Source of the DNA: Loktanella sp. 3ANDIMAR09
GTDB taxonomy: Bacteria; Pseudomonadota; Alphaproteobacteria; Rhodobacterales; Rhodobacteraceae
Direction of reading: 5' to 3'
DNA length: 64,000 nt
NCBI RefSeq assembly: GCF_001420005.1
Contig: NZ_LJAK01000014.1
Span: 22,630-86,629 of the forward strand
Shown here: piece by piece, positions 26,836 through 35,698 of the stretch
Position numbering within the stretch: the stretch's first letter is position 1
Layout of the letters: each line of letters begins with the position of its first letter
Program-made: the position numbers and the translations under genes
The notes under the pieces: generated by a model
Told to the model about the DNA's origin: nothing
The model's input: only the letters and a program-made list of their open reading frames with translations
Databases searched by the model: none

Positions 26836-28131
26836 ATGGCAAATGTGGTCGTTGTAGGTGCCCAGTGGGGTGACGAAGGCAAAGGCAAGATCGTCGACTG
26901 GCTGAGCGAGCGTGCCGATGTCATCGCACGCTTTCAGGGCGGTCATAACGCGGGCCATACGCTGGTCATCGACGGTGCGGTCTACAAACTGCACGCGCTG
27001 CCGAGCGGCGTGGTGCGCGGCGGCAAGCTGTCCGTGATCGGCAACGGCGTGGTGCTGGACCCCTGGCACCTTCTGAAAGAGATCGAGGGTCTGCGCGGTC
27101 AAGGCGTTGAAATCACCCCCGAAACGCTGATGATCGCGGAAAATACGCCGTTGATCCTGCCGTTCCACGGCGAATTGGACCGTGCGCGTGAAGGTCAGGC
27201 CAACGTCGCGAAGATTGGCACGACAGGACGTGGCATCGGCCCGGCCTATGAGGACAAGGTCGGGCGTCGCGTGATCCGCGTGGCAGACCTGGCCGATGAT
27301 GCAACACTGGAACTGCGCGTGGACCGCGCGCTGGTCCATCACGATGCGCTGCGCCGTGGTCTGGGTCTGGACCCCATCGACCGTGACGCGCTGCTGGCGC
27401 AACTGCGCGAGATTGCGCCGGGGATTCTGGAATACGCAGCCCCCGTCTGGAAGGTGCTGAACGACAAGCGCAAAGAGGGCAAGCGCATTCTGTTCGAGGG
27501 GGCGCAGGGCGCGCTGCTGGATATTGATTTCGGCACCTACCCTTATGTCACCTCGTCCAACGTGATCGCAGGGCAGGCGGCGACGGGCACCGGTGTGGGG
27601 CCGGGCGCGATCGATTTCGTGCTGGGGATCGTCAAGGCCTATACGACCCGCGTGGGTGAGGGACCGTTCCCGACCGAGTTGCACGATGAAGACGGTCAGC
27701 GTCTGGGCGAGCGCGGCCATGAATTCGGTACGACCACGGGCCGCAAACGGCGGTGCGGCTGGTTTGACGCAGCGCTTGTCCGGCAGACCTGTGCTACGTC
27801 TGGCGTGTCGGGGATTTCCCTGACGAAACTGGACGTGCTGGACGGGTTCGAGACATTGAAGATTTGCACAGGCTACACATTGGACGGCAAGACGCTGGAT
27901 TATCTGCCCACGGCAGCAGACCAGCAGGCGCGCTGCGTTCCGGTCTATGAGGAAATGCCCGGCTGGTCGGAATCGACCGAAGGGGCGCGGTCATGGAACG
28001 ATCTGCCCGCGCAGGCGATCAAATATGTCCGCCGGATCGAGGAACTGATCGATTGCCCGGTCGCACTTGTGTCCACCTCGCCCGAGCGTGAGGACACGAT
28101 CCTTGTCACTGACCCGTTTGCGGCCCGATGA
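26836..28131 (+). CDS. purA: Adenylosuccinate synthetase
   Basis: A 431-residue GTP-dependent enzyme joining IMP and aspartate, the first step from IMP to AMP. The N-terminus has the signature [18 protein letters not shown] with the catalytic Asp and P-loop, followed by [27 protein letters not shown] and [20 protein letters not shown] are the other conserved blocks. Length is normal. Its stop overlaps the start of a DUF2842 gene (ATGA). Confidence 0.97.
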   Translation: MANVVVVGAQWGDEGKGKIVDWLSERADVIARFQGGHNAGHTLVIDGAVYKLHALPSGVVRGGKLSVIGNGVVLDPWHLLKEIEGLRGQGVEITPETLMIAENTPLILPFHGELDRAREGQANVAKIGTTGRGIGPAYEDKVGRRVIRVADLADDATLELRVDRALVHHDALRRGLGLDPIDRDALLAQLREIAPGILEYAAPVWKVLNDKRKEGKRILFEGAQGALLDIDFGTYPYVTSSNVIAGQAATGTGVGPGAIDFVLGIVKAYTTRVGEGPFPTELHDEDGQRLGERGHEFGTTTGRKRRCGWFDAALVRQTCATSGVSGISLTKLDVLDGFETLKICTGYTLDGKTLDYLPTAADQQARCVPVYEEMPGWSESTEGARSWNDLPAQAIKYVRRIEELIDCPVALVSTSPEREDTILVTDPFAAR

Positions 28132-28358
28132 ACGATTGGTTCGCCTCTCTCAGCTACAAGACGCGCAAGCGTCTGGCGCTGCTGATCCTGGTGCTGGGGT
28201 TGCCCGCCTATATCATCGTGGCCGTCAGCGTGGTGTCATCGCTCGACCGTCCGTCGATCCTGACGGAACTGGCGATTTACGTGGGGCTGGGGGTGCTGTG
28301 GGCATTCCCGTTCCGCGCGATTTTCCGCGGGATCGGACAAGCTGACCCGGACGAGTGA
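28128..28358 (+). CDS. DUF2842 membrane protein
   Basis: A 76-residue protein with two transmembrane helices (residues about 15-37 and 48-66) linked by a short polar loop, beginning [19 protein letters not shown]. It matches the alphaproteobacterial DUF2842 family, which has no assigned function. Translation is coupled to purA through an ATGA overlap. A strong bidirectional hairpin lies downstream. Confidence 0.8.
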   Translation: MNDWFASLSYKTRKRLALLILVLGLPAYIIVAVSVVSSLDRPSILTELAIYVGLGVLWAFPFRAIFRGIGQADPDE

Positions 28359-28425
28359 TCGCCTCGGTCCGGTTTGCGGGTGTCGCTCTCTTGGGCGCAA
28401 GTGCCGCGCGTTGGTATCGGAATGA

Positions 28426-28456
28426 AAAAGGCGAAGGGTTGCCCCTTCGCCTTTTG
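28426..28456. terminator. Bidirectional intrinsic terminator (DUF2842 / 760-residue protein gene)
   Basis: Thirteen-base perfect arms AAAAGGCGAAGGG (28426-28438) and CCCTTCGCCTTTT (28443-28455) with a four-base loop. The T-run on one strand and the A-run on the other let it work in both directions between convergent genes. Confidence 0.88.
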
Positions 28457-28476
28457 TCGTTTCAGTGTGGCCGGTT

Positions 28477-30759
28477 TCAGCCGTTGGCGGCCTGCTGTTC
28501 TGGCCGGAACCGGGTGCGGTCCGAAATCTGGAACCGACCGGCGCGGGCCTTTTCGATGCGACCCTGACGCAGCAGCGTGCCAAACGAACGCAGCCCGTCT
28601 TCGCGAGTGAATTCCTCTTTGGCGGTTGCCTGCACCTTTTGCATGATCTGCGGGCGCGAGAAGTCTTCGGCACCTTCGACGATCGCGACATAGGCCGCGG
28701 CAGCCTCGAGCAGGTCCTGCAACGAATTGGCACCCACGCTTTGGGCGTATTCGGCAAAGTCACCGGTATCCGACGATTTCGCCGCAGGTGCGGCCACGCG
28801 GCGCGGTTGCACCGGTTTTTCGGCGGCATCGGCGGGGGTGTCGACGCGCTGGCTGGCAACCAGTTTCAGGGGTGCGGTCCGCGGACGTTCGGTCCGTACC
28901 GGGGCATCGGCCACCGGACGGCGCGGTTTGACGGCCTTTTGCAGGTCTTCGCGGAAATCGGTTTCCTCGGTGTTCTGCGTCTTGCGCGGCTCACCCAGCT
29001 GGCGCGCGGCCTCGGTCGCGGCCACGGCGGCCTTGAGATGTGCGATGGCGTCGCGGCGGCGGCTGTTTTCGGGGTTTGCCAGTTCTTCTTCGGCCTGTGC
29101 GTTGATGCGGGACATCTCGGCCTCTGACGTGGAGGGCAGCGCGTCGCGCGTCGCCTGCGGTGCTGCCTGCGCTGTCACCTCGGGCTGGCTGGCGTCTGGC
29201 GTGTCATCATCCATGGCCGCCTCGGTTTCTGCCGCTTCTGCGGTGTCGTCGGCGTCAAAGCTGTCGCCGTCGTCATCGAGGGTCACGCGGTTCAATTCAG
29301 CCTCGGCGGCTGCTTCTGCGGCCGCAAGATCACGCTGCAGATCGGCCTCATCCTCTGGCGAAAGTGATGATTCCACGGGTGTATCGACGCGCGCCGCACC
29401 CTGATCCGCTGCGATTTCGCGCGGTTCGGGATTCATGTCGCGGCGCATTTCGGCAAGGCGCGCGCGCGCGTCCTGCACCGGTGTCGACACCGGGCCGGTC
29501 TTGGTGGGTTCTGCGGCGTCAGCCTGCGATGCCTCTGCGGCGCTTGCGGCCTCGGGGCGGGGACGGCGGGTGACACGCAGGATCCGGCCACGGCGCGGGG
29601 CCGTGGGTGCCTCGGCGGCCTCGGTGGCTGCCTCGGGTTGAGAGGCATCGTCCGACTTGGCCGGGGCCGCATCAGGCGCGGTCTGAGCGGTCTGGGGCTG
29701 CTCTGTGGTGCTGGCCTCGCGGGTTTGCGCGATCAGCGACTGAATCATCGCCGCAGCCTCGTCTGCCTCTTGTTCGGCGTGATTGGCTGCAGGTGCCGCA
29801 GGCGCAACCGGTTTCGTGTCGACCTTGGGTTCGGGCGTGGCTGACTGCGCTGCCGCTGCCGCTTCTGCCTTGAGGGCCAATGCGGGTGCCTTGGCCTCTG
29901 CCGGTTGTGCGGCCTTGGGTGCGGGCGTGGCCGTTTCCTGTTGCGGCGCGTCCTGTGCGATTTGTGCGGCAACCCGCGCGGTCGCGGTTTCCACATCGGC
30001 TGCCTGATCCTCGACGGCAGGTGTTTCTGGCGAACGCAAGCCTGCGCGTTCGAGGTTGCGCAGCACCTCTTTGATCTGCGCATCCGTTTCGTCGTCGATG
30101 TCGTCATCCGCCGCGGCATAGGCTTCGGGGATGGTGACAGGCTCTGCTGCGGTGTCCGTCTGCTCCGATTTTACGGCGTCATCGGGCACGACGCTGGCTG
30201 CGTCCGGCTTGGCTGCAGCGGGCGCATCGTCATTTGCACGCGATGCGTCATCGGTTGCGGACGGCGCGGGTTCGGGCGCGGGCGCACTGGCGGTTTCGCG
30301 TTCTTCGAGGTCCTCGACATAGGCGGTGTCGGCACGGCTGCCCACGACCGAGCGAATCCGCTTGAGCTTGTCAGCGACGCTTTCGGAATCGGGGTGACGT
30401 TCCGCCTTGGGCTGGGCCTGTGCGACAGGTGCCTCTGCGGGGGGCTGCTGGGCCGGTGGCATGGCGGGCCGCGTGTCGGTTGCGGCGAGGGCCTGTGGTG
30501 CCGGGTCCGATGCGCGCAAGACGATGCCAGCCTCGGATGTGCGGGCCTCGACCCTGCGGGAAATCTCGCGTTCGGCGATCCGGGTCAGCATTTCCGTATC
30601 CGGCGTCGGCGGTTCTGCCCCGAAATAACGGTCACCCGCAGCAAGGTCCCGGAAATATTCGGCGATTGCCTTCATCGTGGAAAAGGAATCGTCGAATCCT
30701 TCCAGGGTGCATGAGAAGGTGCCGTAGGAGACGGTGAGAATCTTGCTTGATTCAACCAT
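28477..30759 (-). CDS. 760-residue Ala/Pro/Glu-rich protein with conserved ends, function unknown
   Basis: The first 90 residues are ordered, beginning MVESSKILTVSYGTFSCTLE then FSTMKAIAEYFRDLAAGDRYFGAEPP. About residues 95-660 are low-complexity, dominated by Ala, Glu, Asp, Pro and Thr with scattered basic patches (RRGRILRVTRRPRP). The last 90 residues are ordered again (YAQSVGANSLQDLLEAAAAY, then REDGLRSFGTLLRQGRIEKA and FQISDRTRFRP). No signal peptide or membrane segment is visible, so it is probably cytoplasmic and largely disordered. Similar proteins in this family of bacteria are, as I recall, labelled hypothetical or loosely CheA/TonB-like; no catalytic motif supports that. Divergent from thiN. 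Confidence 0.75.
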   Translation of the reverse strand: MVESSKILTVSYGTFSCTLEGFDDSFSTMKAIAEYFRDLAAGDRYFGAEPPTPDTEMLTRIAEREISRRVEARTSEAGIVLRASDPAPQALAATDTRPAMPPAQQPPAEAPVAQAQPKAERHPDSESVADKLKRIRSVVGSRADTAYVEDLEERETASAPAPEPAPSATDDASRANDDAPAAAKPDAASVVPDDAVKSEQTDTAAEPVTIPEAYAAADDDIDDETDAQIKEVLRNLERAGLRSPETPAVEDQAADVETATARVAAQIAQDAPQQETATPAPKAAQPAEAKAPALALKAEAAAAAQSATPEPKVDTKPVAPAAPAANHAEQEADEAAAMIQSLIAQTREASTTEQPQTAQTAPDAAPAKSDDASQPEAATEAAEAPTAPRRGRILRVTRRPRPEAASAAEASQADAAEPTKTGPVSTPVQDARARLAEMRRDMNPEPREIAADQGAARVDTPVESSLSPEDEADLQRDLAAAEAAAEAELNRVTLDDDGDSFDADDTAEAAETEAAMDDDTPDASQPEVTAQAAPQATRDALPSTSEAEMSRINAQAEEELANPENSRRRDAIAHLKAAVAATEAARQLGEPRKTQNTEETDFREDLQKAVKPRRPVADAPVRTERPRTAPLKLVASQRVDTPADAAEKPVQPRRVAAPAAKSSDTGDFAEYAQSVGANSLQDLLEAAAAYVAIVEGAEDFSRPQIMQKVQATAKEEFTREDGLRSFGTLLRQGRIEKARAGRFQISDRTRFRPEQQAANG

Positions 30760-30870
30760 GGTGTCCCTCGCTTTCTTTCAAAATCAATTACCCTCGTTTA
30801 CCACGAATTGGTTCGCAAACCGGAACAGGCTGGCGGTGCTGTCTGGTTGATTTTGGGGCGCTTTTGAGGA

Positions 30871-31560
30871 ATGTCGCGAAATATGAAACAATCCCCACTG
30901 CAAAAACCGATTGTTGCCAGTTCCGAACCGATCACCTTGATAGGTGGGGCGGACATTGCCGACGAAACCCTTAACATGTGCCTAAGGGTTGCGCCAAGTG
31001 TCGTTGCGGCCGATGGAGGCGCTGATCGCCTTGTTGTGACGGGGATCCCACCCCTGGCGGTGATCGGTGACATGGACAGCCTGTCGGCGCAGGCGCGTGC
31101 GACGCACAGGGACGTCATCCATGCGGTGTCGGAACAGGATACGACCGATTTCGAAAAATGCCTCACGCGGATCACGGCACCCGTGGTTCTGGCGGCGGGA
31201 TTTCTGGGCGCGCGGCTGGATCACACGCTGGCAACCCTCGCAACACTGGCGCGGCTGCAGGCGCATCACGTCGTTCTGGTGTCCGACAGCGAGGTCTGCG
31301 TGCTGGCGCGGCAAGGGCGCAGTCGCATTGCGGTGACACCCCAGACACGTGTCGCGGTCATGCCCCTCGGGGCTGCCACCGTCAGTTCGACCGGCCTGGT
31401 CTGGGACATGGACGCGCTTGGCCTCGCACCTGACGCGGTGGTCAGCAGTTCGAACCGGGCGCAGGCAGAGCATGTGACACTGGATGTGGCCGGGCCTGTC
31501 CTGATCACGCTGGAGCGGTCGGAATTGTCCGGCGCGCAAGATTACGCTCTCGGACGATGA
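30871..31560 (+). CDS. thiN: Thiamine diphosphokinase
   Basis: A 229-residue (or 225 from 30883) thiamine pyrophosphokinase that converts thiamine to thiamine diphosphate with ATP. Visible motifs are ITLIGGAD, VVAADGGADRL, VIGDMDSLS, EQDTTDFEKCL and GFLGARLDHTLATL. The GAGGA site lies only a couple of bases before the first ATG, so the second ATG (30883, MKQSPLQK) is also possible. The 3' end overlaps the convergent DMT-transporter gene by 56 bases. Confidence 0.87.
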   Translation: MSRNMKQSPLQKPIVASSEPITLIGGADIADETLNMCLRVAPSVVAADGGADRLVVTGIPPLAVIGDMDSLSAQARATHRDVIHAVSEQDTTDFEKCLTRITAPVVLAAGFLGARLDHTLATLATLARLQAHHVVLVSDSEVCVLARQGRSRIAVTPQTRVAVMPLGAATVSSTGLVWDMDALGLAPDAVVSSSNRAQAEHVTLDVAGPVLITLERSELSGAQDYALGR

Positions 31561-32410
31561 TATAGAGGCCGGAGGCGACCGTTACGACGATGCCGCAGGC
31601 CGCAAGGCCGTTTGGCAGGTCGCCGAACATGGCCCAGCCGATGACCGTTCCAAATGGAATTTCGAGGTATTGCATCGGGGCAAGGGTGGATGCGGGGGCG
31701 CAGCGCAGGCTCCAGGTCATCAGCAGATGTGCGGCGGTGCCCACGAGGCCCATCAATACCACGAGCCACAGCGCGCCGGTGCCGGGCAGCGCGAAACTGG
31801 CCTGCGGGCCGGGCAGCACAAGCAGACCGACCGACACCAGTATCGTGGCCTGCAATCCGCCGATCGCCTGAAGTCTTACCGGATCGATGCGCCCTGACAG
31901 CGACCGCGTGACCAGCATGAACAGCGCGAATGTGACGGCCACCCCCAGCGGCAAGAGCGCAGGCAGGCCCACATCGACGAAATTCGGCTGAATCACCAGC
32001 AGCGTTCCGGCAAAACCGACGGCGCAGGCGATCATGCGCTGCGGGCCGACCTGTTCGTCCATGAACACGCGCCCCAGCAACAGCAGGATGAACGGCATGA
32101 CAAAGGCGATGGCCAGCGCATCAGCCAACGGCAGATAGCGCAGTGATGCGAACATCATCGTCATGCCGGCGATGTGCAGGGCGCTGCGCAGCCAGACCAG
32201 ATGACCTGTGCCGTGTGGCGGACGCAGATCATGCCCGCGTGCCAGAACCAACGGCACAAGCACCGCGGCCTGAATCGCGAACCGGGCCAGCACCAGCGTG
32301 CCCAGCACGACGGCACCGCCCAAGAGTTTTGCCATGCCATCGCCCAATGGGGCGAGGACGCAGAATCCGAGCATCAACAGGATGCCGGTAAAGGGGCGGT
32401 CATTTGGCAT
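31505..32410 (-). CDS. DMT-superfamily (EamA) transporter
   Basis: A 301-residue protein with ten predicted helices in two EamA repeats. Typical are the first-repeat end AFVMPFILLLLGRVFMDEQV with GFAGTLLVIQP, and in the second repeat APMQYLEIPFGTVIGWAMFGDLP. Such proteins export metabolites or amino acids; the substrate is unknown. The gene converges on and overlaps thiN by 56 bases. Confidence 0.85.
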   Translation of the reverse strand: MPNDRPFTGILLMLGFCVLAPLGDGMAKLLGGAVVLGTLVLARFAIQAAVLVPLVLARGHDLRPPHGTGHLVWLRSALHIAGMTMMFASLRYLPLADALAIAFVMPFILLLLGRVFMDEQVGPQRMIACAVGFAGTLLVIQPNFVDVGLPALLPLGVAVTFALFMLVTRSLSGRIDPVRLQAIGGLQATILVSVGLLVLPGPQASFALPGTGALWLVVLMGLVGTAAHLLMTWSLRCAPASTLAPMQYLEIPFGTVIGWAMFGDLPNGLAACGIVVTVASGLYIIVRERNLARRTIPTAPA

Positions 32411-32446
32411 GTCGCAGCTTAGGCGCGGGAACAGACCTGCGCAATA

Positions 32447-33121
32447 TCAGGTGGCGGACCCTTCGGGCGGGGTGGCCAGACGCGGTGCGGAAAACGGTGT
32501 GTCCCCCAGACCTTCGGCCTGGGCCGCGCGGCGCGCAGGGGCGCTGACCTCGCATTGCCGCGCGAGGCTGTGCAGGCGCGGGTAGTCGGTCAGTGTGAAC
32601 CAGCCTGCGTTGTCGCCATATAGAGCCGTCCAGCGCAACATGGGTGCGAGGTAGCAGTGATGGACCGGATGCAGCGCCGTGGCATGGCTGTCCAGCAGGC
32701 GCAGGTGACTGGACAGCCGCCTCTGCATGGCAGCCCTGAAATCGTCTGGCGCATCGGGCATGTATTGCGCGGGATAAAATGTCATCCGCAGGGTTGGATG
32801 AAATGTGTTGGCCAGCCACAGCAGCCATGACAGGGCGGACGCCTCGCCGGTTGTGGCGGGGGCAGGCATCAGCTGACCGGGATACCGGTTTGCGAGCCAG
32901 ATCAGGATGGCGGCTGTTTCGAACACCGGACCGTCGTCGGTTTCCAGCACCGGGATCAGGCCAGCAGGGTTCAGCGCGCGATAGGCGGCACTGTCCTGCG
33001 CACGGCTGGCGCGGTCCACCAGAACGGTCTGATAGGGGATGTCCAGCAGTTCGCAGGCCAACCGGATGCACAAGGAGGCATTGTCAGGCGCATAGTGCAG
33101 TCGCAGAGGTTGGTGTGTCAT
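32447..33121 (-). CDS. Glutathione S-transferase family protein
   Basis: A 224-residue GST. The N-terminal thioredoxin-like domain shows LRLHYAPDNASLCIRLACEL, the cis-Pro segment NPAGLIPVLE and the glutathione gamma-glutamyl site FETAAILIWLA. The C-terminal helical domain contains LSWLLWLANTFHPTLR. The Ser in DNASLC could be the activating residue. The specific substrate is unknown. It is upstream of the DMT transporter gene on the same strand. Confidence 0.85.
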   Translation of the reverse strand: MTHQPLRLHYAPDNASLCIRLACELLDIPYQTVLVDRASRAQDSAAYRALNPAGLIPVLETDDGPVFETAAILIWLANRYPGQLMPAPATTGEASALSWLLWLANTFHPTLRMTFYPAQYMPDAPDDFRAAMQRRLSSHLRLLDSHATALHPVHHCYLAPMLRWTALYGDNAGWFTLTDYPRLHSLARQCEVSAPARRAAQAEGLGDTPFSAPRLATPPEGSAT

Positions 33122-33256
33122 GTCGCATGTCTGCGCTGCCTTGTTGCGTGCGTCCAGCCTGTTTGCGGGTCAATTCGCCGCGTCGCCGTGTGATCTGGCT
33201 GTCCAAAGGCCGTCCGCCCGGCCTATAAGTCGGCGAGTCGTCACAGGAGCTGCCCC

Positions 33257-34045
33257 ATGTCCGCCAATATGTCCCCCATCGACAAAGCGAAATTCGTCGC
33301 CGCGAAACGCGCCTGCGATTACGTGCAGGACGGCATGAAGCTGGGGCTGGGCACCGGATCGACCGCCGCATGGCTGGTGCGCTGTCTGGGCGAGATGGTG
33401 CGTGACAACGGGCTGAAGATCAAAGGTGTGCCGACCTCCAGCCGGACGGCGGAACTGGCCCGTCAGGTCGGGATCGAGGTGATTTCGCTGGACGAGGCGA
33501 AATGGCTGGATCTGACCATCGACGGGGCGGACGAATACGACCACGACCTGAACCTGATCAAGGGCGGCGGCGGTGCGCTGTTGCAGGAAAAGATCGTGGC
33601 CACGGCATCCGACCAGATGATCGTCATCACCGACGGGTCCAAGCGGGTTGAATCGCTGGGGAACTTTCCTTTGCCGGTCGAGGTGATCCCCTTTGGCTGG
33701 CAGACAAGCAAGGCGCTGATCGAAGAGGTGCTGGTGGGCATGGATGTGCTGGGCACCACCGCCAGCCTGCGGATGAACGCGGATGCGCCCTATGTCACCG
33801 ACGAGGGGAACCATATCCTGGACCTGCATCTGAACCGGATCGGCAACGCGCGCCAGCTCAGCCTTGTGCTGAACCAGATCCCGGGGGTCGTCGAAAATGG
33901 CCTGTTCATCGACATCTGCGATATCGTCGTGACGGGCTATGGCGATGGCCGGGTCGAGGTGCAGGACATCAACAAGGGTGAACACGACGAAACCCGCTAT
34001 GATTTTCTGGATGACGACAACCTGTTCGCCGATCTGGGCGACTGA
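33257..34045 (+). CDS. rpiA: Ribose-5-phosphate isomerase A
   Basis: A 262-residue RpiA of the pentose phosphate pathway, interconverting ribose 5-phosphate and ribulose 5-phosphate. Signature blocks are LGLGTGSTAAWLVR, TIDGADEYDHDLNLIKGGGGALLQEKIVA and LPVEVIPFGW. The ATG at 33257 has AGGAG seven bases upstream. A C-terminal acidic tail (DFLDDDNLFADLGD) extends slightly beyond typical bacterial members. Confidence 0.95.
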   Translation: MSANMSPIDKAKFVAAKRACDYVQDGMKLGLGTGSTAAWLVRCLGEMVRDNGLKIKGVPTSSRTAELARQVGIEVISLDEAKWLDLTIDGADEYDHDLNLIKGGGGALLQEKIVATASDQMIVITDGSKRVESLGNFPLPVEVIPFGWQTSKALIEEVLVGMDVLGTTASLRMNADAPYVTDEGNHILDLHLNRIGNARQLSLVLNQIPGVVENGLFIDICDIVVTGYGDGRVEVQDINKGEHDETRYDFLDDDNLFADLGD

Positions 34046-34151
34046 GGCACCCGGTCTGTCGCGGCACTTGGGGCGGATGGCCCGATGTGGCGTTGTCCTC
34101 AGGCGGGCTTCGCCCTAGGTTGCGGACGAATTGAAGAGAGGGTGCGCGACC

Positions 34152-35624
34152 ATGGCTGATTACGATTTTGACCTGTTTGTCATTGGTGGCGGGTCAGGCG
34201 GGGTGCGGGCGGCGCGGATGGCGGCGCAGACCGGCGCGCGTGTGGCCCTGGCCGAGGAATCGCGTCTGGGCGGCACATGCGTGATCCGTGGCTGTGTTCC
34301 GAAAAAGCTGATGGTCTTTGCGTCCAAAGGGGCGGCGCAGGTGGCGGATGCGCAGAAATTCGGCTGGGACGCGACCATCGGCGATTTCGACTGGGGCCGT
34401 TTCCACCCCAAGCTGACGGCTGAACTGGACCGGCTCGAAGGGGTCTATCGCAAGCTACTGGATGGCTCGGGCGTCAAGATCTATGACAGTCGCGCGACGG
34501 TGGACGGCCCGCATACGGTAAAACTTGCTAACAACCAAACCGTGTCGGCCAAACACATCCTGATTGCGGTTGGCGGCCATCCGGTCCGCCCGCCGCTGGA
34601 AAACGCGGAGCTGGGGTTGGTCAGTAACGATGTGTTCCTGTTGGAAAAACTGCCCAAATCCGTTCTGATCGTGGGTGGCGGATATATCGCCTGCGAATTT
34701 GCCTGCATCCTGCGCAATTTCGGGGTCGAGGTCACGATCTACGCGCGTGGTGCGCAAATCCTGAAAGGGTTCGACGACGAGGCGCGGGGTCTTTTGTCGG
34801 AATCCATGAAGCAATGCGGCATCGACATTCACATGGGCACCAGCGTGCAGGAAATGTGCCCGGCCGATCAGGCCCCCAAAGGGCCGCGTCCGACCGGGTC
34901 GGATGCCACAATGGGCGAACCCGCAGGAGAGCGTCGTTCGCTGGCCTCCAACGACAAGAGCATCACCGACCCGCGCGCCGCAGGCCCGATCTGGACCAAG
35001 GCGACGACAGGGGTGGAACAGGTGTTCGACCATGTGATCTTTGCGACGGGACGCGCACCTTCGACAGATGGGCTGGGGCTGGATGATGTCGGGGTCAAGC
35101 TGGAACGCAACGGGGCGATTGCCGTCGATGAATACAGCCAGACCAATATCCCCTCGATCTATGCCATCGGTGATGTGACCGACCGCGTGGCGCTGACACC
35201 CGTGGCGATCCGCGAGGGCATGGCGTTTGTGGATACGGTGTTCAAGGGCACGCCCACACCAGTCGATCACGACCTGATCGCCTCTGCCGTGTTTACCCAG
35301 CCCGAACTGGGCACCGTGGGCCTGACCGAGGATGACGCCGCCCGCAACGGTCCGATCGAGGTCTATTCGACCAGTTTCCGCCCGATGAACCAGGCGTTCA
35401 TCGACGGGACGTCCCGCGTGCTGATGAAACTGATCGTCTGCGCTGAAACGCGCAAGGTTCTGGGCTGTCACATCGTCGCACCGGATGCGGGCGAATTGAT
35501 CCAGATGGTCGGCATCGCGGTCAAGATGGGAGCCACAAAAGAGGACTTTGACCGCACTTGCGCCGTGCATCCGACCATTTCCGAGGAACTGGTGACCATG
35601 CGCGAACCGGTGCGGACAACTTGA
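34152..35624 (+). CDS. gor: Glutathione-disulfide reductase with an internal insert
   Basis: A 490-residue class I pyridine-nucleotide disulfide oxidoreductase. It has the FAD motif FVIGGGSGGVRAARMA near 7-22, the redox-active pair in GGTCVIRGCVPKKL, the NADPH motif VGGGYIACEFACIL followed by YARG, ATGRAPSTDG, the second FAD motif SIYAIGDVTDR, and the C-terminal His-Glu in VHPTISEELV. It reduces glutathione disulfide with NADPH. Bacterial members are usually about 450 residues; here about 45-50 extra residues lie at roughly 236-285 in the NADPH domain (see findings). The ATG at 34152 is used. Confidence 0.92.
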   Translation: MADYDFDLFVIGGGSGGVRAARMAAQTGARVALAEESRLGGTCVIRGCVPKKLMVFASKGAAQVADAQKFGWDATIGDFDWGRFHPKLTAELDRLEGVYRKLLDGSGVKIYDSRATVDGPHTVKLANNQTVSAKHILIAVGGHPVRPPLENAELGLVSNDVFLLEKLPKSVLIVGGGYIACEFACILRNFGVEVTIYARGAQILKGFDDEARGLLSESMKQCGIDIHMGTSVQEMCPADQAPKGPRPTGSDATMGEPAGERRSLASNDKSITDPRAAGPIWTKATTGVEQVFDHVIFATGRAPSTDGLGLDDVGVKLERNGAIAVDEYSQTNIPSIYAIGDVTDRVALTPVAIREGMAFVDTVFKGTPTPVDHDLIASAVFTQPELGTVGLTEDDAARNGPIEVYSTSFRPMNQAFIDGTSRVLMKLIVCAETRKVLGCHIVAPDAGELIQMVGIAVKMGATKEDFDRTCAVHPTISEELVTMREPVRTT

Positions 35625-35698
35625 ACCGGTCGGGCTGAACGCCCACCTTAGTCACAAGGGCCCGATGCGGGCATCAATCAGAGGAAGACCTACACACG

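Noticed and set aside
26631..26873. 80-codon frame in the secG/purA gap
   Set aside because: No ribosome site, overlaps the purA start in another frame, and has no resemblance to a protein family.
26821..27720. 299-codon minus-strand frame opposite purA
   Set aside because: Covers the purA start and signature region in antisense; no ribosome site or domain.
29465..30250. Repetitive coding region in the 760-residue protein considered as a tandem repeat array
   Set aside because: The repetition is low-complexity Ala/Pro/Glu coding bias, not a unit of constant length.
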